DNA from: Rhodococcus erythropolis NBRC 15567
Lineage (GTDB): Bacteria > Actinomycetota > Actinomycetes > Mycobacteriales > Mycobacteriaceae
NCBI RefSeq assembly: GCF_001552595.1
Contig: NZ_BCRM01000001.1
Span: 1 to 64,000 of the forward strand
Length of the DNA stretch: 64,000 nt
Reading direction: 5' to 3'
The position numbers and the translations under genes are program-made. Of this stretch, positions 1 through 8,387 are shown in pieces. Positions within the stretch are counted from its first letter, which is position 1. Each line of letters starts with the position of its first letter. Under the pieces are notes generated by a model. The model was not told where the DNA came from, made no database searches, and was given only the letters and a program-made list of their open reading frames with translations.

Positions 1-187
1 TGATCGAGGCCAACAGTGACTCTTTGCTGCCGACGTAATGATAGAGCGTTGCCGAGTTGATGCCGGCTTCTGCTCCGAGTTCACGAATGCCGGTAGCGGC
101 GAACCCTTTCGTCGCGAACAGCGTGACTGCCGCCCGTTGAACGCGCCCCAGGTCCATGATCCTCATTTCGGTTGGTTGCCCAATCAT
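1..187 (-). CDS. TetR-family regulator, N-terminal part only (cut by window edge)
   Basis: The visible residues form a TetR DNA-binding domain: a first helix with RVQRAAVTLFATKGF, then a recognition helix ending in LYHYVGSKESLL. The C-terminal ligand domain lies outside the window. Possible in-frame ATG starts are at 187, 166 and 157; none has a strong ribosome site, so the first is a guess. The gene faces the transporter operon starting at 385, with two perfect palindromes (218-233 and 271-286) between them. It is therefore probably the repressor of that operon and of itself. The ligand is presumably an acid or its CoA ester handled by the operon; this is inference. Confidence 0.85.
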   Translation of the reverse strand, partial: MIGQPTEMRIMDLGRVQRAAVTLFATKGFAATGIRELGAEAGINSATLYHYVGSKESLLASI

Positions 188-217
188 GCTAGCATCGCCG
201 CCGAAATCGACTGACCG

Positions 218-233
218 TCAATCAATTGATTGA
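218..233. promoter_or_regulatory. Operator palindrome 1 of the TetR/MHS divergent region
   Basis: TCAATCAATTGATTGA is a perfect 16-bp palindrome. It shares its outer TCAATC/GATTGA arms with the site at 271-286. Size and symmetry suit a TetR dimer. It lies on the repressor-gene side and probably serves autoregulation. Confidence 0.75.
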
Positions 234-270
234 TAGCTGCCTGTGTACTGGCAAATTACATATCTATTCA

Positions 271-286
271 TCAATCGATCGATTGA
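271..286. promoter_or_regulatory. Operator palindrome 2 of the TetR/MHS divergent region
   Basis: TCAATCGATCGATTGA is a perfect 16-bp palindrome starting 53 bp after the first, about five helical turns, so the two sites share one DNA face. It ends 7 bp before a candidate -35 box, a position suited to repression of the transporter operon. Confidence 0.75.
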
Positions 287-293
287 AAAATGC

Positions 294-321
294 TTGACTG
301 TGCGTTGGGTCACTGCATAGT
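294..321 (+). promoter_or_regulatory. Candidate promoter of the MHS transporter operon
   Basis: TTGACT at 294-299 resembles a -35 box. CATAGT at 316-321, after a 16-bp spacer, is a plausible -10. It sits directly downstream of an operator and 64 bp before the first start codon. Called by eye only. Confidence 0.4.
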
Positions 322-384
322 GTTCTTGTCGAGCCTCCCCTCGGTGCGCGAGCTAACAGGGCACTCCATACAAGGAGCAATGAC

Positions 385-1755
385 ATGAACGACGCGAATC
401 CTCCATCTCCCGCAACTGTCGACAGGCCTGCCCTGCGGCGTGTAGCCGGATCAGTTCTGGTCGGCACCACGATCGAGTGGTACGACTTTCAGATCTACGG
501 CGCCTCCGCCGCTTTGGTCTTTGCGCCGCTGTTCTTTTCGGGCGCAGATCCCGCGCTGGCGACGATTCTCTCCTTCGCTACCTTTGCGGTCGGCTTTCTG
601 GCGCGGCCACTCGGCGGTGTTGTGATGGGCCACTTCGGTGACCGCATCGGACGCAAGAAGGTCTTGGTGCTTGCACTTCTCTTGATGGGAGCTGCAACAT
701 TCCTGGTCGGCGTCCTTCCGACGTCTTCCCAGATCGGTGTGTGGGCCCCGATTCTTCTCGTTGTGTTGAGGCTGATTCAAGGATTCGGCGTCGGCGGCGA
801 GTGGGGCGGTGCAGTTTTGACTGCTGTGGAGTACGCACCCAAGAATCGCCGCGGCTTCTACGGCAGCATGCCGCAGGTGGGTGTGCCCGCCGGCCTTCTG
901 CTGGCGACGGCCGTCATGTTCGGCACCAAGGCGCTCACCGGAGACCAATTCCTGGTGTGGGGATGGCGAATTCCGTTCCTGCTGAGTATCGCTTTGGTTG
1001 CAGTGGGGCTGTACATTCGCACGGCGTTGGAAGAGACTCCGGCATTCGCTCGCGTGAAGCAGCAGAACACCGCGGTCAAGATCCCGATGGTCGACGCGTT
1101 CAAGAACTATCCTCGCCAGATCATTCTTGCCGCAGGTTCGATGATCAGCACCGGCGCCTACTTCTACATCCTGAACACCTACAGCCTGACGTACGCCGAT
1201 CAATTCGATCTGCTGTCCGGAAACCTCATGCTCGGCGCGGTCATGGTGTCCGCGCTCGTTGCCGTCATCTTCATTCCGATCTTCGGTCAACTGTCCGAAA
1301 AGTTCGGCCGACGCCGGATCCTGATGGTCGGGATCACAGGCATGGGTCTGTGGGTCTTCGTTGCATTCGCCGCGATAGATACCGGCAACTTCTGGATCAC
1401 CACCGGCGCATTGGCGGTCGGCGCCTTCATGCTCAGCATCTCGTACGGGCCGCAGGCGACGTTCATCGCCGAATTGTTCGACGCCCGGGTGCGCTACAGC
1501 GCGGCCTCGATCGCTTTCCAGATCGGTGTGCTCTTGGGTGGAGCAATCGCGCCGATGGTCGCGGCCATGTTGGTCCGCGCGACAGGTGGATCGTTCGCGG
1601 TGGCTGTGTATATCGCTGCCCTGTCGGTGATTTCGCTGATCAGCGTCTACTTCGTCCGTGACACCGACCTCGACGAAGGAAGCCGCGACATGTACATCGA
1701 TGACAACGGGGCCTATCTACCGCCGGTCGATCAACGCTCAACGGTTGTCAACTAG
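385..1755 (+). CDS. MFS transporter, metabolite:H+ symporter (MHS) family
   Basis: 456-residue polytopic membrane protein that probably imports an organic acid with protons. The N-terminal IEWYDFQIYG segment is the hallmark of the MHS branch (shikimate, ketoglutarate, proline/betaine and aromatic-acid symporters). The loop after TM2 carries GHFGDRIGRKK, the conserved MFS D-R/K-x-G-R-K/R motif, and a related LSEKFGRRR follows TM8. About twelve hydrophobic segments are present. AAGGAG at 372-377 sets the ATG at 385. It heads an operon with a MaoC hydratase and an acyl-CoA ligase, so substrate uptake is probably followed by CoA activation. The substrate cannot be read from sequence. Confidence 0.9.
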   Translation: MNDANPPSPATVDRPALRRVAGSVLVGTTIEWYDFQIYGASAALVFAPLFFSGADPALATILSFATFAVGFLARPLGGVVMGHFGDRIGRKKVLVLALLLMGAATFLVGVLPTSSQIGVWAPILLVVLRLIQGFGVGGEWGGAVLTAVEYAPKNRRGFYGSMPQVGVPAGLLLATAVMFGTKALTGDQFLVWGWRIPFLLSIALVAVGLYIRTALEETPAFARVKQQNTAVKIPMVDAFKNYPRQIILAAGSMISTGAYFYILNTYSLTYADQFDLLSGNLMLGAVMVSALVAVIFIPIFGQLSEKFGRRRILMVGITGMGLWVFVAFAAIDTGNFWITTGALAVGAFMLSISYGPQATFIAELFDARVRYSAASIAFQIGVLLGGAIAPMVAAMLVRATGGSFAVAVYIAALSVISLISVYFVRDTDLDEGSRDMYIDDNGAYLPPVDQRSTVVN

Positions 1756-1769
1756 TAGAGGAAACTTCA

Positions 1770-2234
1770 ATGATCACAAAGAGTTTCGAAGAGATCTCTG
1801 TCGGAGACATTGCGGTAACGGACCCGCGGGTCGTCACCGAAGACTATGTGCGAAGTTTCGCCGACCTCACCTGGGATCGCCATCCTCTTCACCTCGACCC
1901 CGACTACGCGCAGCAGACGCGCTTCGGTCGCCAGATCGCCCACGGCGCACTCATGCTGTCCACCTTGCTCGGCCTGGTGGAGTTGGATCCCCGTTACCTC
2001 CAGTGCTTTTACGGACTTGATCACGTCAGGTTCCACCGGCCGACCTACCTCGGCGACTCGGTGCATGCGGTGTCGGAAGTGCTGTCGGTGCGCCCTCGCT
2101 CGGACGGTGAGACCGCGATCGTGACGTCGAAAGGCTCACTCGTCAACCAAGACGGAGACCTTGTTTTCTCCGGCGAATTCTCTTTCCTGGTAGGCGAGAC
2201 CCATTCTCTCGACCTCGAAGTGGGTGCTCGGTGA
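1770..2234 (+). CDS. MaoC-like (R)-specific hydratase/dehydratase
   Basis: 154-residue single hot-dog-fold protein of the MaoC dehydratase family, which hydrates enoyl-CoA thioesters or dehydrates hydroxyacyl-CoAs. The segment DRHPLHLDPDYA near residue 40 holds the family's catalytic Asp and His, followed by FGRQIAHGALM. An AGAGGAAA ribosome site precedes the ATG. The gap after the transporter is only 14 bp, and the 3' end overlaps the ligase start as GTGA, so the three genes are one translationally coupled operon. It likely acts on the CoA ester formed by the ligase. Confidence 0.88.
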   Translation: MITKSFEEISVGDIAVTDPRVVTEDYVRSFADLTWDRHPLHLDPDYAQQTRFGRQIAHGALMLSTLLGLVELDPRYLQCFYGLDHVRFHRPTYLGDSVHAVSEVLSVRPRSDGETAIVTSKGSLVNQDGDLVFSGEFSFLVGETHSLDLEVGAR

Positions 2235-3886
2235 GTTCTCGGCCGCATATGTCATGGTGGCAGGATCTCGAAGCGGAAAACTTCGAATGGACTGTGCCAG
2301 AGCAATTCAACATCGCGCACGCCTGTGTCGATGTGCAGAATCCCGATGATCTAGCCCTCGTCGTAGACACCGGTGGACACTGGAGTCGGTACACCTTCGG
2401 TGAAGTCGCCACGACAAGCCGTAAGTTCGCAACCGTGCTTGCGGATCTCGGCCTTGTCTCAGGGGATCGCGTCGGTGTGATGGTCCCACAGGGGATCGAG
2501 GTTCTCGCGACACATCTGGGCGCCTTCCGATCCGGAATGGTGACCGTTCCGCTATCGGTCAAGTTCGGGTCGGATGCGGTCGTTCATCGAATGCGTGACT
2601 CGGGAGCGAAAGTGCTTGTGGTCGACAAGGACTGTTACGAACGAGTTGCCGACGGAATAGGTGAGATCCCCGGCATCGAAGCCGTCATCGTTGTCGGAAA
2701 GACGGATCAGCCCTCCGATTCGACCCCCGTTCGACTTCTCGATTTCCACAGCCTCGTCGACAGTGCCGCAGAAAGCGCGGAATTGGCGGCGACGGGCCCC
2801 GATTCACACGCCATCATCATCTATACCTCGGGAACGACGGGGAATCCGAAAGGCGCCCTCCACGGGCATCGAATTCTCTTGGCGCACATGCCCGGTATGC
2901 GGACGGCATTCGACAATGCGCCGCAGCGGGGAGATGTCTTCTGGACGCCGGCAGACTGGGCCTGGATCGGCGGTCTGTTCGACGTTCTGTTTCCAGCCCT
3001 TGCGTTGGGGTGCCCCGTTGTTGCGACGCCCGACAAATTCACACCGGCGCGTGCGGTCGAGATTCTGAGCCGTCACAAAGTAACGGGTGCCTTCATTCCT
3101 CCGACTGCGCTCAAGCAGATGCGGAGTATCGGCGTCGACGGCACCGCTGCGCGTGGTATTCGGCTGCGAGCATTGGGAACTGGTGGTGAAGCCCTCGGTG
3201 ACGCATTGCAGGCGTGGGTTGCAAACACACTCGGCGTAGCTGTCAACGAGTTCTACGGGCAGACGGAAATGAATCTGACCATCGGCACTTCGCGTTCGAA
3301 GTGGACGCCCGTGAGCGGCTCGATGGGTCGCGCTTTTCCGGGCTTCGACGTCACCCTCCTCGATCCGCTCGGCGAGCCGGTAGCGGTGGGGCAGGTAGGC
3401 GAGATCTGTGTGAAGGCAGGCAACCCCGGACAGTTCCTCGGCTATTGGAACCAACCGTCGAAGACTGATGAAAAGGTCTACGACGGGTGGATTCATACCG
3501 GTGATCTGGGTCGGACCGATGAAGCGGGGAACTTCTGGTACCAGGGGCGTGCCGATGACGTCATTTCGTCCGCGGGGTACCGGATCGGCCCCGGCGAGAT
3601 CGAAGAGTGCCTGCTCTCGCACGACGAGGTAGCTATGGCCGGCGTCATCGGTGTTCCGGATCCGTTGCGTGGGGAAGCCGTTCACGCTTTTGTCGTTCTG
3701 TCCGAAGGAACGAACTCTTCGGAAGAGCTTCGCCAGGAGTTGCAGACCCACGTGAAAAGCCGCCTTGCTTTCTACCAGTACCCCAGGCAGATCACCTTCA
3801 TCGACAGCTTGCCGCTCACCACCACGGGCAAGATCCTACGACGGGAACTCCGAACATTGGCCACTGACGCGAACGGCCTTGGCTAG
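2231..3886 (+). CDS. Acyl-CoA synthetase (AMP-forming, ANL superfamily)
   Basis: 551 residues. Activates a carboxylic acid to its acyl-adenylate and then the CoA thioester. All core motifs are present: the phosphate loop YTSGTTGNPKG near residue 200, FYGQTEMN near 340, GWIHTGDLG and the hinge GRADDVISSAGYRIGPGEIE near 420-460, and the C-terminal catalytic Lys in PLTTTGKILRRE. The GTG start overlaps the MaoC stop as GTGA. The overall layout resembles medium-chain and AcsM-like ligases, so a short, medium or branched acid is more likely than long-chain fatty acid. Exact substrate unknown. Confidence 0.9.
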   Translation: MSSRPHMSWWQDLEAENFEWTVPEQFNIAHACVDVQNPDDLALVVDTGGHWSRYTFGEVATTSRKFATVLADLGLVSGDRVGVMVPQGIEVLATHLGAFRSGMVTVPLSVKFGSDAVVHRMRDSGAKVLVVDKDCYERVADGIGEIPGIEAVIVVGKTDQPSDSTPVRLLDFHSLVDSAAESAELAATGPDSHAIIIYTSGTTGNPKGALHGHRILLAHMPGMRTAFDNAPQRGDVFWTPADWAWIGGLFDVLFPALALGCPVVATPDKFTPARAVEILSRHKVTGAFIPPTALKQMRSIGVDGTAARGIRLRALGTGGEALGDALQAWVANTLGVAVNEFYGQTEMNLTIGTSRSKWTPVSGSMGRAFPGFDVTLLDPLGEPVAVGQVGEICVKAGNPGQFLGYWNQPSKTDEKVYDGWIHTGDLGRTDEAGNFWYQGRADDVISSAGYRIGPGEIEECLLSHDEVAMAGVIGVPDPLRGEAVHAFVVLSEGTNSSEELRQELQTHVKSRLAFYQYPRQITFIDSLPLTTTGKILRRELRTLATDANGLG

Positions 3887-3893
3887 CAGACGC

Positions 3894-4130
3894 CTACATG
3901 TTGGGTAGGACCACGACGAAGAACCAACCGCTCAGGGCAAGACCGATGACGCCGGTGAAGAGGCCGACTATTGCATCCCACGGCAGCTGGCGGGCATTCG
4001 AGAGCAGATGCCCGCCAGACTTCTTCGGGTGACGTCGGAGCGCAAAGATTCCTGTTGTAATCGCGCCCGCACCCAGAAGGATGCCGAAGCCGAAAGCCCA
4101 GAACAGGAGTACCGACAGCGCGCCCAGCAT
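3894..4130 (-). CDS. Small two-helix membrane protein (DUF4190-like)
   Basis: 78 residues from an ATG at 4130, preceded by AGAGG at good spacing; an upstream extension would add an unlikely charged leader. Two hydrophobic segments (about residues 5-27 and 53-75) flank a basic loop with ALRRHPKKSGG. This is the layout of DUF4190-type proteins, where helix 1 ends in a GxxALRR turn. No function is known for the family. The gene is convergent with the acyl-CoA ligase and leaves only 7 bp between stops. Confidence 0.6.
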   Translation of the reverse strand: MLGALSVLLFWAFGFGILLGAGAITTGIFALRRHPKKSGGHLLSNARQLPWDAIVGLFTGVIGLALSGWFFVVVLPNM

Positions 4131-4464
4131 CTCCGACCTCTCACTCCAGCGTGCGACGCGCTGTGTTTCGGTCGGGGGAGGCCACTTGTGTGAAGGCGAC
4201 AGAGCTGCACCGAAACGGCGGGTGTGATGACGAATTGACTGGTCGCTGAGAAACATTGTCCACCACGCCTGGAGTTGAGTCGATGTGCCGCCGGTATCTA
4301 CTCGTCTACCCCTTCTCTGCGGATATATGCCGCTGAATTCGGGGCTAGCTGGTTGCGTCGCGCAGCGGAATCTCGATCAGAAGCTCACCGGAACCCCGTA
4401 CCTCTCGGGTCGATTGATTCTCATAGGCGTGCAACAGCTCTCGCGGTTTCGAATTGCAGGAATG
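4131..4464. other. Non-coding stretch, nothing recognised
   Basis: 334 bp between the end of the TetR gene and the start of the small membrane protein. Reading frames here are short or continue as antisense of the TetR gene. I found no convincing hairpin or RNA. It presumably holds the small gene's promoter. Confidence 0.5.
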
Positions 4465-5190
4465 TCATTCGATGTGAACAAGACCTTCCAGGGCGTCGAG
4501 GACCCGGTCCAGCCCGAATTTCCACGCTGCCTCGGGGCTGTACGGGGTGTTCTTGGCTTCGCCGGCCGCTCCTCCGACTCGCTGCGCCAGCGGGAAGTTG
4601 TCGCCGAGATAGGCAGCCAGACGCTGGTTCCAGGACGACCACACCTCGGCCATGTCGGCCGCTCGGGGGTCGGGGCGCCGTGCTTGCGCCGAGGACCGGG
4701 CGAAGTCGGCGACAAACGTCAGCGCGGAATCCCGCTCGATGTCGCTCAGCCCGGTGCCGTCGAACGCGTGTAGTTCGTGGTCGTACTTCGCGATAGTTCC
4801 CGGACCCAACGCGGAGCGCTGATCGGTGATGTCCAGGAGCCACCAGTGCTCCGAGTAGAGGGCAAGTTCCTCCTCGGCTACCCGGCGCACGCGCTTGCGC
4901 CACGTCATGTTCCCGTACGACAGGCGCGGACTGTTGCTGCGCACGGTGTCGACCATGAGCACCAGGAGATCGTCACGGGACCCGACGTGGGTGTACACCG
5001 CCATGCCCGAGATTCCGAGCTCGGCGGCCAATCGGCGCACCGTCACCGCGTCCAGCCCTTCCACGTCCGCGAGGGCGAGAGCGACGTCGACCGCCTGTGA
5101 GGTGGTGACCTTCGCGCGAGGGCCGCGGGCTCCACCCTTCGGTGCGAGGGGGTGATCGCGCCACAGTAGGTCGATCAGTTCGCGTGCCAT
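4465..5190 (-). CDS. TetR-family regulator with TetR_C-type ligand domain
   Basis: 241 residues. After a basic leader, the HTH spans about residues 30-75 with LAAELGISGMAVYTHVGSRDDLL. The C-terminal half resembles the TetR_C fold of drug-responsive regulators. It is divergent from the VOC-domain gene at 5288, and the intergenic palindrome GTGCATACTGTATGCAC is the obvious operator. Regulation of the VOC gene and of itself is inferred from that arrangement. The inducer is unknown. Confidence 0.85.
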   Translation of the reverse strand: MARELIDLLWRDHPLAPKGGARGPRAKVTTSQAVDVALALADVEGLDAVTVRRLAAELGISGMAVYTHVGSRDDLLVLMVDTVRSNSPRLSYGNMTWRKRVRRVAEEELALYSEHWWLLDITDQRSALGPGTIAKYDHELHAFDGTGLSDIERDSALTFVADFARSSAQARRPDPRAADMAEVWSSWNQRLAAYLGDNFPLAQRVGGAAGEAKNTPYSPEAAWKFGLDRVLDALEGLVHIE

Positions 5191-5240
5191 CAGCCGTCTC
5201 CAGAAATCGGGAATACCTCAACAGTGGTATACCTTATACG

Positions 5241-5257
5241 GTGCATACTGTATGCAC
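5241..5257. promoter_or_regulatory. Operator between TetR and VOC genes
   Basis: GTGCATACTGTATGCAC is symmetric about a central T, with 8-bp perfect arms. A shorter GGTATACC palindrome lies 8 bp upstream at 5226-5233. Both lie in the divergent promoter region, as expected for a TetR operator. Confidence 0.75.
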
Positions 5258-5287
5258 TGCACAAGGTTTATGATCATGGAGGCCACG

Positions 5288-5665
5288 ATGAAAATCACCA
5301 GCACTGCTCTGTCCTTGAACGTTGCCGACACGGACGCGTCGGCCCACTTCGCGAAAACCCATTTCGGCTTCACCGAGGCCATGTCCGACGATGGATTCGT
5401 TTCTCTGAATCATCCGGATGCCGGGGTCAACGTGGTCTTCCTGCGCACCGGTCTCGGTACGTTCAAGCCGGACTTCGTCGCAGGTTCGGCCGGGCAAGGC
5501 ATGCTCATCGCATTCGTGGTCGATGACATCGACGCCGAGTTCGCCCGCATCGCTGCCGAAGGTGCCTCCGTCGTCACAGAGCCGGAGACCGAACCGTGGG
5601 GCGAGCGCTACTGCCAGTTCGTCGATCCCAACGGCATTGTGTGGCAGCTCGTTCAGTGGGTCTGA
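5288..5665 (+). CDS. VOC-family protein (glyoxalase/bleomycin-resistance fold)
   Basis: 125 residues from the ATG at 5288, which has GGAGG five bases upstream; an in-frame ATG at 5252 has no such site. Two beta-alpha-beta-beta-beta modules are visible, beginning STALSLNVADTDASAHF and ending with WGERYCQFVDPNGIVWQLVQW. VOC proteins either bind drugs or catalyse metal-dependent glyoxalase/dioxygenase chemistry; nothing here decides between them. The divergent TetR suggests an inducible resistance or detoxification role. The last 13 bp overlap the convergent AraC-type gene. Confidence 0.82.
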   Translation: MKITSTALSLNVADTDASAHFAKTHFGFTEAMSDDGFVSLNHPDAGVNVVFLRTGLGTFKPDFVAGSAGQGMLIAFVVDDIDAEFARIAAEGASVVTEPETEPWGERYCQFVDPNGIVWQLVQWV

Positions 5666-7266
5666 AGAACCCGAGTGCTCGGCTCGGCGGCGCGCGGCAC
5701 AGAACGTAACCAGAGGGCGCGTTCGACGGACTGAGCTTGGAAGCGCTGCGGTGAGATCCCGTGCGCAGTGCGAAACGCTCGGCTGAATGCGGGCAGGTGC
5801 GCGTAACCCAGGTTCCTCGACACCGTTCCGGGTGCAACCCCGAGTTGGAGTTGGGTGCGTGCCTGGGTCATCCGTGAAAGCGATCGCCATTGCGGATACG
5901 TAGTGCCGGTCTCGATACGGAACTCCCGGCGCAGCCTGGCCGCGTCGGTACCGAACTCTTGCGCCCACTCGTCCAGAGTGCGAGGGTCGGCCGGTCGGGC
6001 GGCGATTGTCGCTGCCAGTCGTGTGGCAATCGAATCGGTGGCAGACCCGTTCGAAACCGATTGTGCGAGAGGGCCGGTGGCGATGATGTCGAATGCTGTG
6101 GCGCTGTCGTGGCCACGCGGGCGCAAGGGTGTGTAGGCGGCGACGAAAGTGTGCAGCAATGCCAATTCGTCATCGGGGGAGAACTGCACGGTCTCGAGGG
6201 CGTCGGCAGATACGGTCGACCCGTTCGAGGAGCGGAAGCCGAGCGGTAGCAGCAGTGAACCCGTCGGAACCGTGACGGTATTGAGGACGCCTGCAGGCAG
6301 AATCATGGCCTCGCCGGTGCGCAGTTCCCAGCTGCGGTCCGCGACGTCCACCCGGGCTTGGCCTCGGTAGACCCACACTGCGACGTGGGTGCCGTTGACG
6401 CGCGGCCACGTCGCGTTGGCCGGTATCGGCGGCGCAGTTTCTCCGGGCTGCCTGGGCTCTGCGAGCATGCGGACCAATGCTTGATCGTTGTCGGTGTCCA
6501 CGCTGCGATCGGTTGGACCGGAGAGGGCCCGTCGACGGTAGTCGCTCGGGCTCTCTCCCATCTGGGCCCGGAACGCGCGGGTGAATCCGCTTCCTGTTTC
6601 GAAGCCGACTTCGTTTGCAATCCAACCGATCTCGCGGTCCTGCTTCAGATACTCCAGCGAGGCGGCGATCCGAGTTCGTAGCCGCCAGCGCGTGAAGGTG
6701 AGGCCGGTTTCTTCCACGAAGTACCGCTGGAGCGTTCGAATGCTGATCCCGGCACGCTTCGCGAATTGTCCCTCGGTGTCGTCGGTGCCAGGCGTTCGCA
6801 ACAGGGCGTGCGCGATCTCGAACGCTTCCCGTGACTGCGGCAATCGCGGCAGCGAGGTGGCCCCGTCGTCAGCCCGGGCGATCATCTCGAACAAGGACGA
6901 CGGGTGTGCAGCGTCGCCGCGCAGATAGCCCAGGTTGTGAACGAACTCGTGGATCAGTCTGTCTTCCCATCCGGGCGGAACGCGCAGGCGCGTCACGGTA
7001 GCCGGCCCGGCGCTGGCGCCGTTCGAAGGCGGAAGCAGGATGGGAAACGCGACGGAATCCGAGTCCGTCTCCATTGCGTATCGCGCACCCGCCGGGATCC
7101 ACAGCGATTCGCCAGCTGGTATCTCGTGGACCGTCGATCCGACTCGGACGCGTCCGCTGCCTGCAAGAACCCAGAACAACAGCGGTGAGCGGGCGGTGCT
7201 GGGCTCGGTGGCGCTCGCGCGGACCGGCCCTAACCCGATCGCGTCCGGTTCTGATAGTGGTAACAC
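5653..7266 (-). CDS. Double AraC-type regulator (two cupin-plus-HTH modules in one chain)
   Basis: 537 residues, twice the usual AraC length. Module 1 has a cupin segment (about residues 25-80) and an AraC HTH pair (166-247, with RTLQRYFVEETG and GFETGSGFTRAFR). Module 2 repeats this with a second cupin (about 275-360) and a more diverged HTH pair (428-510, with LGYAHLPAFSRAFR). GTG at 7266 is chosen because AGGAG lies seven bases upstream; a TTG at 7284 would give six more residues. It is divergent from the siderophore operon, with an IdeR-like box between them, so control of iron uptake is likely, perhaps with the ferric siderophore as effector. Confidence 0.85.
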   Translation of the reverse strand: MLPLSEPDAIGLGPVRASATEPSTARSPLLFWVLAGSGRVRVGSTVHEIPAGESLWIPAGARYAMETDSDSVAFPILLPPSNGASAGPATVTRLRVPPGWEDRLIHEFVHNLGYLRGDAAHPSSLFEMIARADDGATSLPRLPQSREAFEIAHALLRTPGTDDTEGQFAKRAGISIRTLQRYFVEETGLTFTRWRLRTRIAASLEYLKQDREIGWIANEVGFETGSGFTRAFRAQMGESPSDYRRRALSGPTDRSVDTDNDQALVRMLAEPRQPGETAPPIPANATWPRVNGTHVAVWVYRGQARVDVADRSWELRTGEAMILPAGVLNTVTVPTGSLLLPLGFRSSNGSTVSADALETVQFSPDDELALLHTFVAAYTPLRPRGHDSATAFDIIATGPLAQSVSNGSATDSIATRLAATIAARPADPRTLDEWAQEFGTDAARLRREFRIETGTTYPQWRSLSRMTQARTQLQLGVAPGTVSRNLGYAHLPAFSRAFRTAHGISPQRFQAQSVERALWLRSVPRAAEPSTRVLQTH

Positions 7267-7294
7267 GTTGGCGCTCCTGGACAACCCTTGCTAC

Positions 7295-7313
7295 TTAAGT
7301 ATGGCTAACTTTA
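7295..7313. promoter_or_regulatory. IdeR/DtxR-type iron box
   Basis: TTAAGTATGGCTAACTTTA agrees at 14 of 19 positions with the IdeR consensus TTAGGTTAGGCTAACCTAA as I recall it. It lies between the double AraC gene and the siderophore-binding lipoprotein, where Fe-IdeR would repress the uptake operon. Confidence 0.7.
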
Positions 7314-7369
7314 CCTCTGCTGTCTGCGTTCGCAGCGGCGCACTCTCGTACCTTCAGAAAGCCATACTC

Positions 7370-8383
7370 ATGCGCAGATCACTTCGCCCGACGGCGGCAA
7401 TACTCGCCGCGGTCGTCGCCCTCGCTCTTGCCGGCTGCTCCAGCTCGTCAGATAGCGATACCGGAACCGAGGACACCCAGAAAACCTCAGGTTCTGCCGA
7501 GGGATGGCCGCGCACCGTCGATCACGGCGACCGCAGTACCGAGATCACCTCGAAGCCGACCCGAATCGTGTCGACCTCGCCGTCGTTGACCGGCACGCTG
7601 CTTGCAATCGGTGCGCCGGTCGTCGCCAGCGCGGCAACAACGCCGTCGGGAATGACCGATGACCAGGGGTTCTTCTCCCAGTGGTCGGAGGTGGCAGCTG
7701 ATCGTGGAGTCGAGGTTCTCTACCGAAATCTCGAGCTGAACCTCGACGCGATCGAGACGTTCGAACCCGATCTGATCATCGGGTCCGCCAACGGAGGTGA
7801 CTCGACGCTCGACGCCTACGCGCAGCTGAGCGACATCGCACCCACCGTTCTTCTCGACTACGGCGCCAGCTCCTGGGAGGAACTCGCTGATCAGCTGGGG
7901 ACTGTCACGGGACTCGAGAGCGAGGCAGACAAGACCGTCGACGAGTACGACAGCTGGGTGACGACGCAGGCCGGGAAGATCAAACTTCCCGAGCAGCCGG
8001 TGACGGCGCTGGTCTACATGGGTGCCGACGGTGTCTGGACGTTCCGGGCCGACAGCCCACAGGGCAATCTGTTGACCTCGCTCGGCTTTACCTATGCCGA
8101 GCCCGCTGAGCAGTTTGTCGCCCCGGACAAGCGGGGCGCCTCCGGCGTCGCGATCGTCAGCTCCGAGAACATGTCTGCCGCCCTTGACGGCTCGCAGACG
8201 CTGTTTGCCGTCTCGATGGGACCCAAGGATGTGGAGAAGCAACTTGCCGCCGATCCGCTTCTCGCGAATCAACCTGCTGTCAAGGGTGATCGGGTCTACG
8301 CGATGGGAACGGCGGCTTTCCGCCTCGACTACTTCAGTGCCAAGCAGACAGTCGAGTCGCTGGTGTCCACGTTCGGTGGATGA
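7370..8383 (+). CDS. Ferric-siderophore ABC transporter, substrate-binding lipoprotein
   Basis: 337 residues. The N-terminus is a lipoprotein signal ending ALALAGCSS with lipidated Cys23, so the protein is tethered outside the membrane. The rest matches the FecB/FepB helical-backbone fold with TRIVSTSPSLTGTLLAIGAPVVAS near the start. It captures a ferric siderophore and hands it to the two permeases encoded next. ATG at 7370 is set by the signal peptide. It is first in a five-gene operon behind an IdeR-like box. The siderophore is not identifiable; no biosynthetic genes are in view. Confidence 0.9.
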   Translation: MRRSLRPTAAILAAVVALALAGCSSSSDSDTGTEDTQKTSGSAEGWPRTVDHGDRSTEITSKPTRIVSTSPSLTGTLLAIGAPVVASAATTPSGMTDDQGFFSQWSEVAADRGVEVLYRNLELNLDAIETFEPDLIIGSANGGDSTLDAYAQLSDIAPTVLLDYGASSWEELADQLGTVTGLESEADKTVDEYDSWVTTQAGKIKLPEQPVTALVYMGADGVWTFRADSPQGNLLTSLGFTYAEPAEQFVAPDKRGASGVAIVSSENMSAALDGSQTLFAVSMGPKDVEKQLAADPLLANQPAVKGDRVYAMGTAAFRLDYFSAKQTVESLVSTFGG

Positions 8384-8387
8384 CGGC

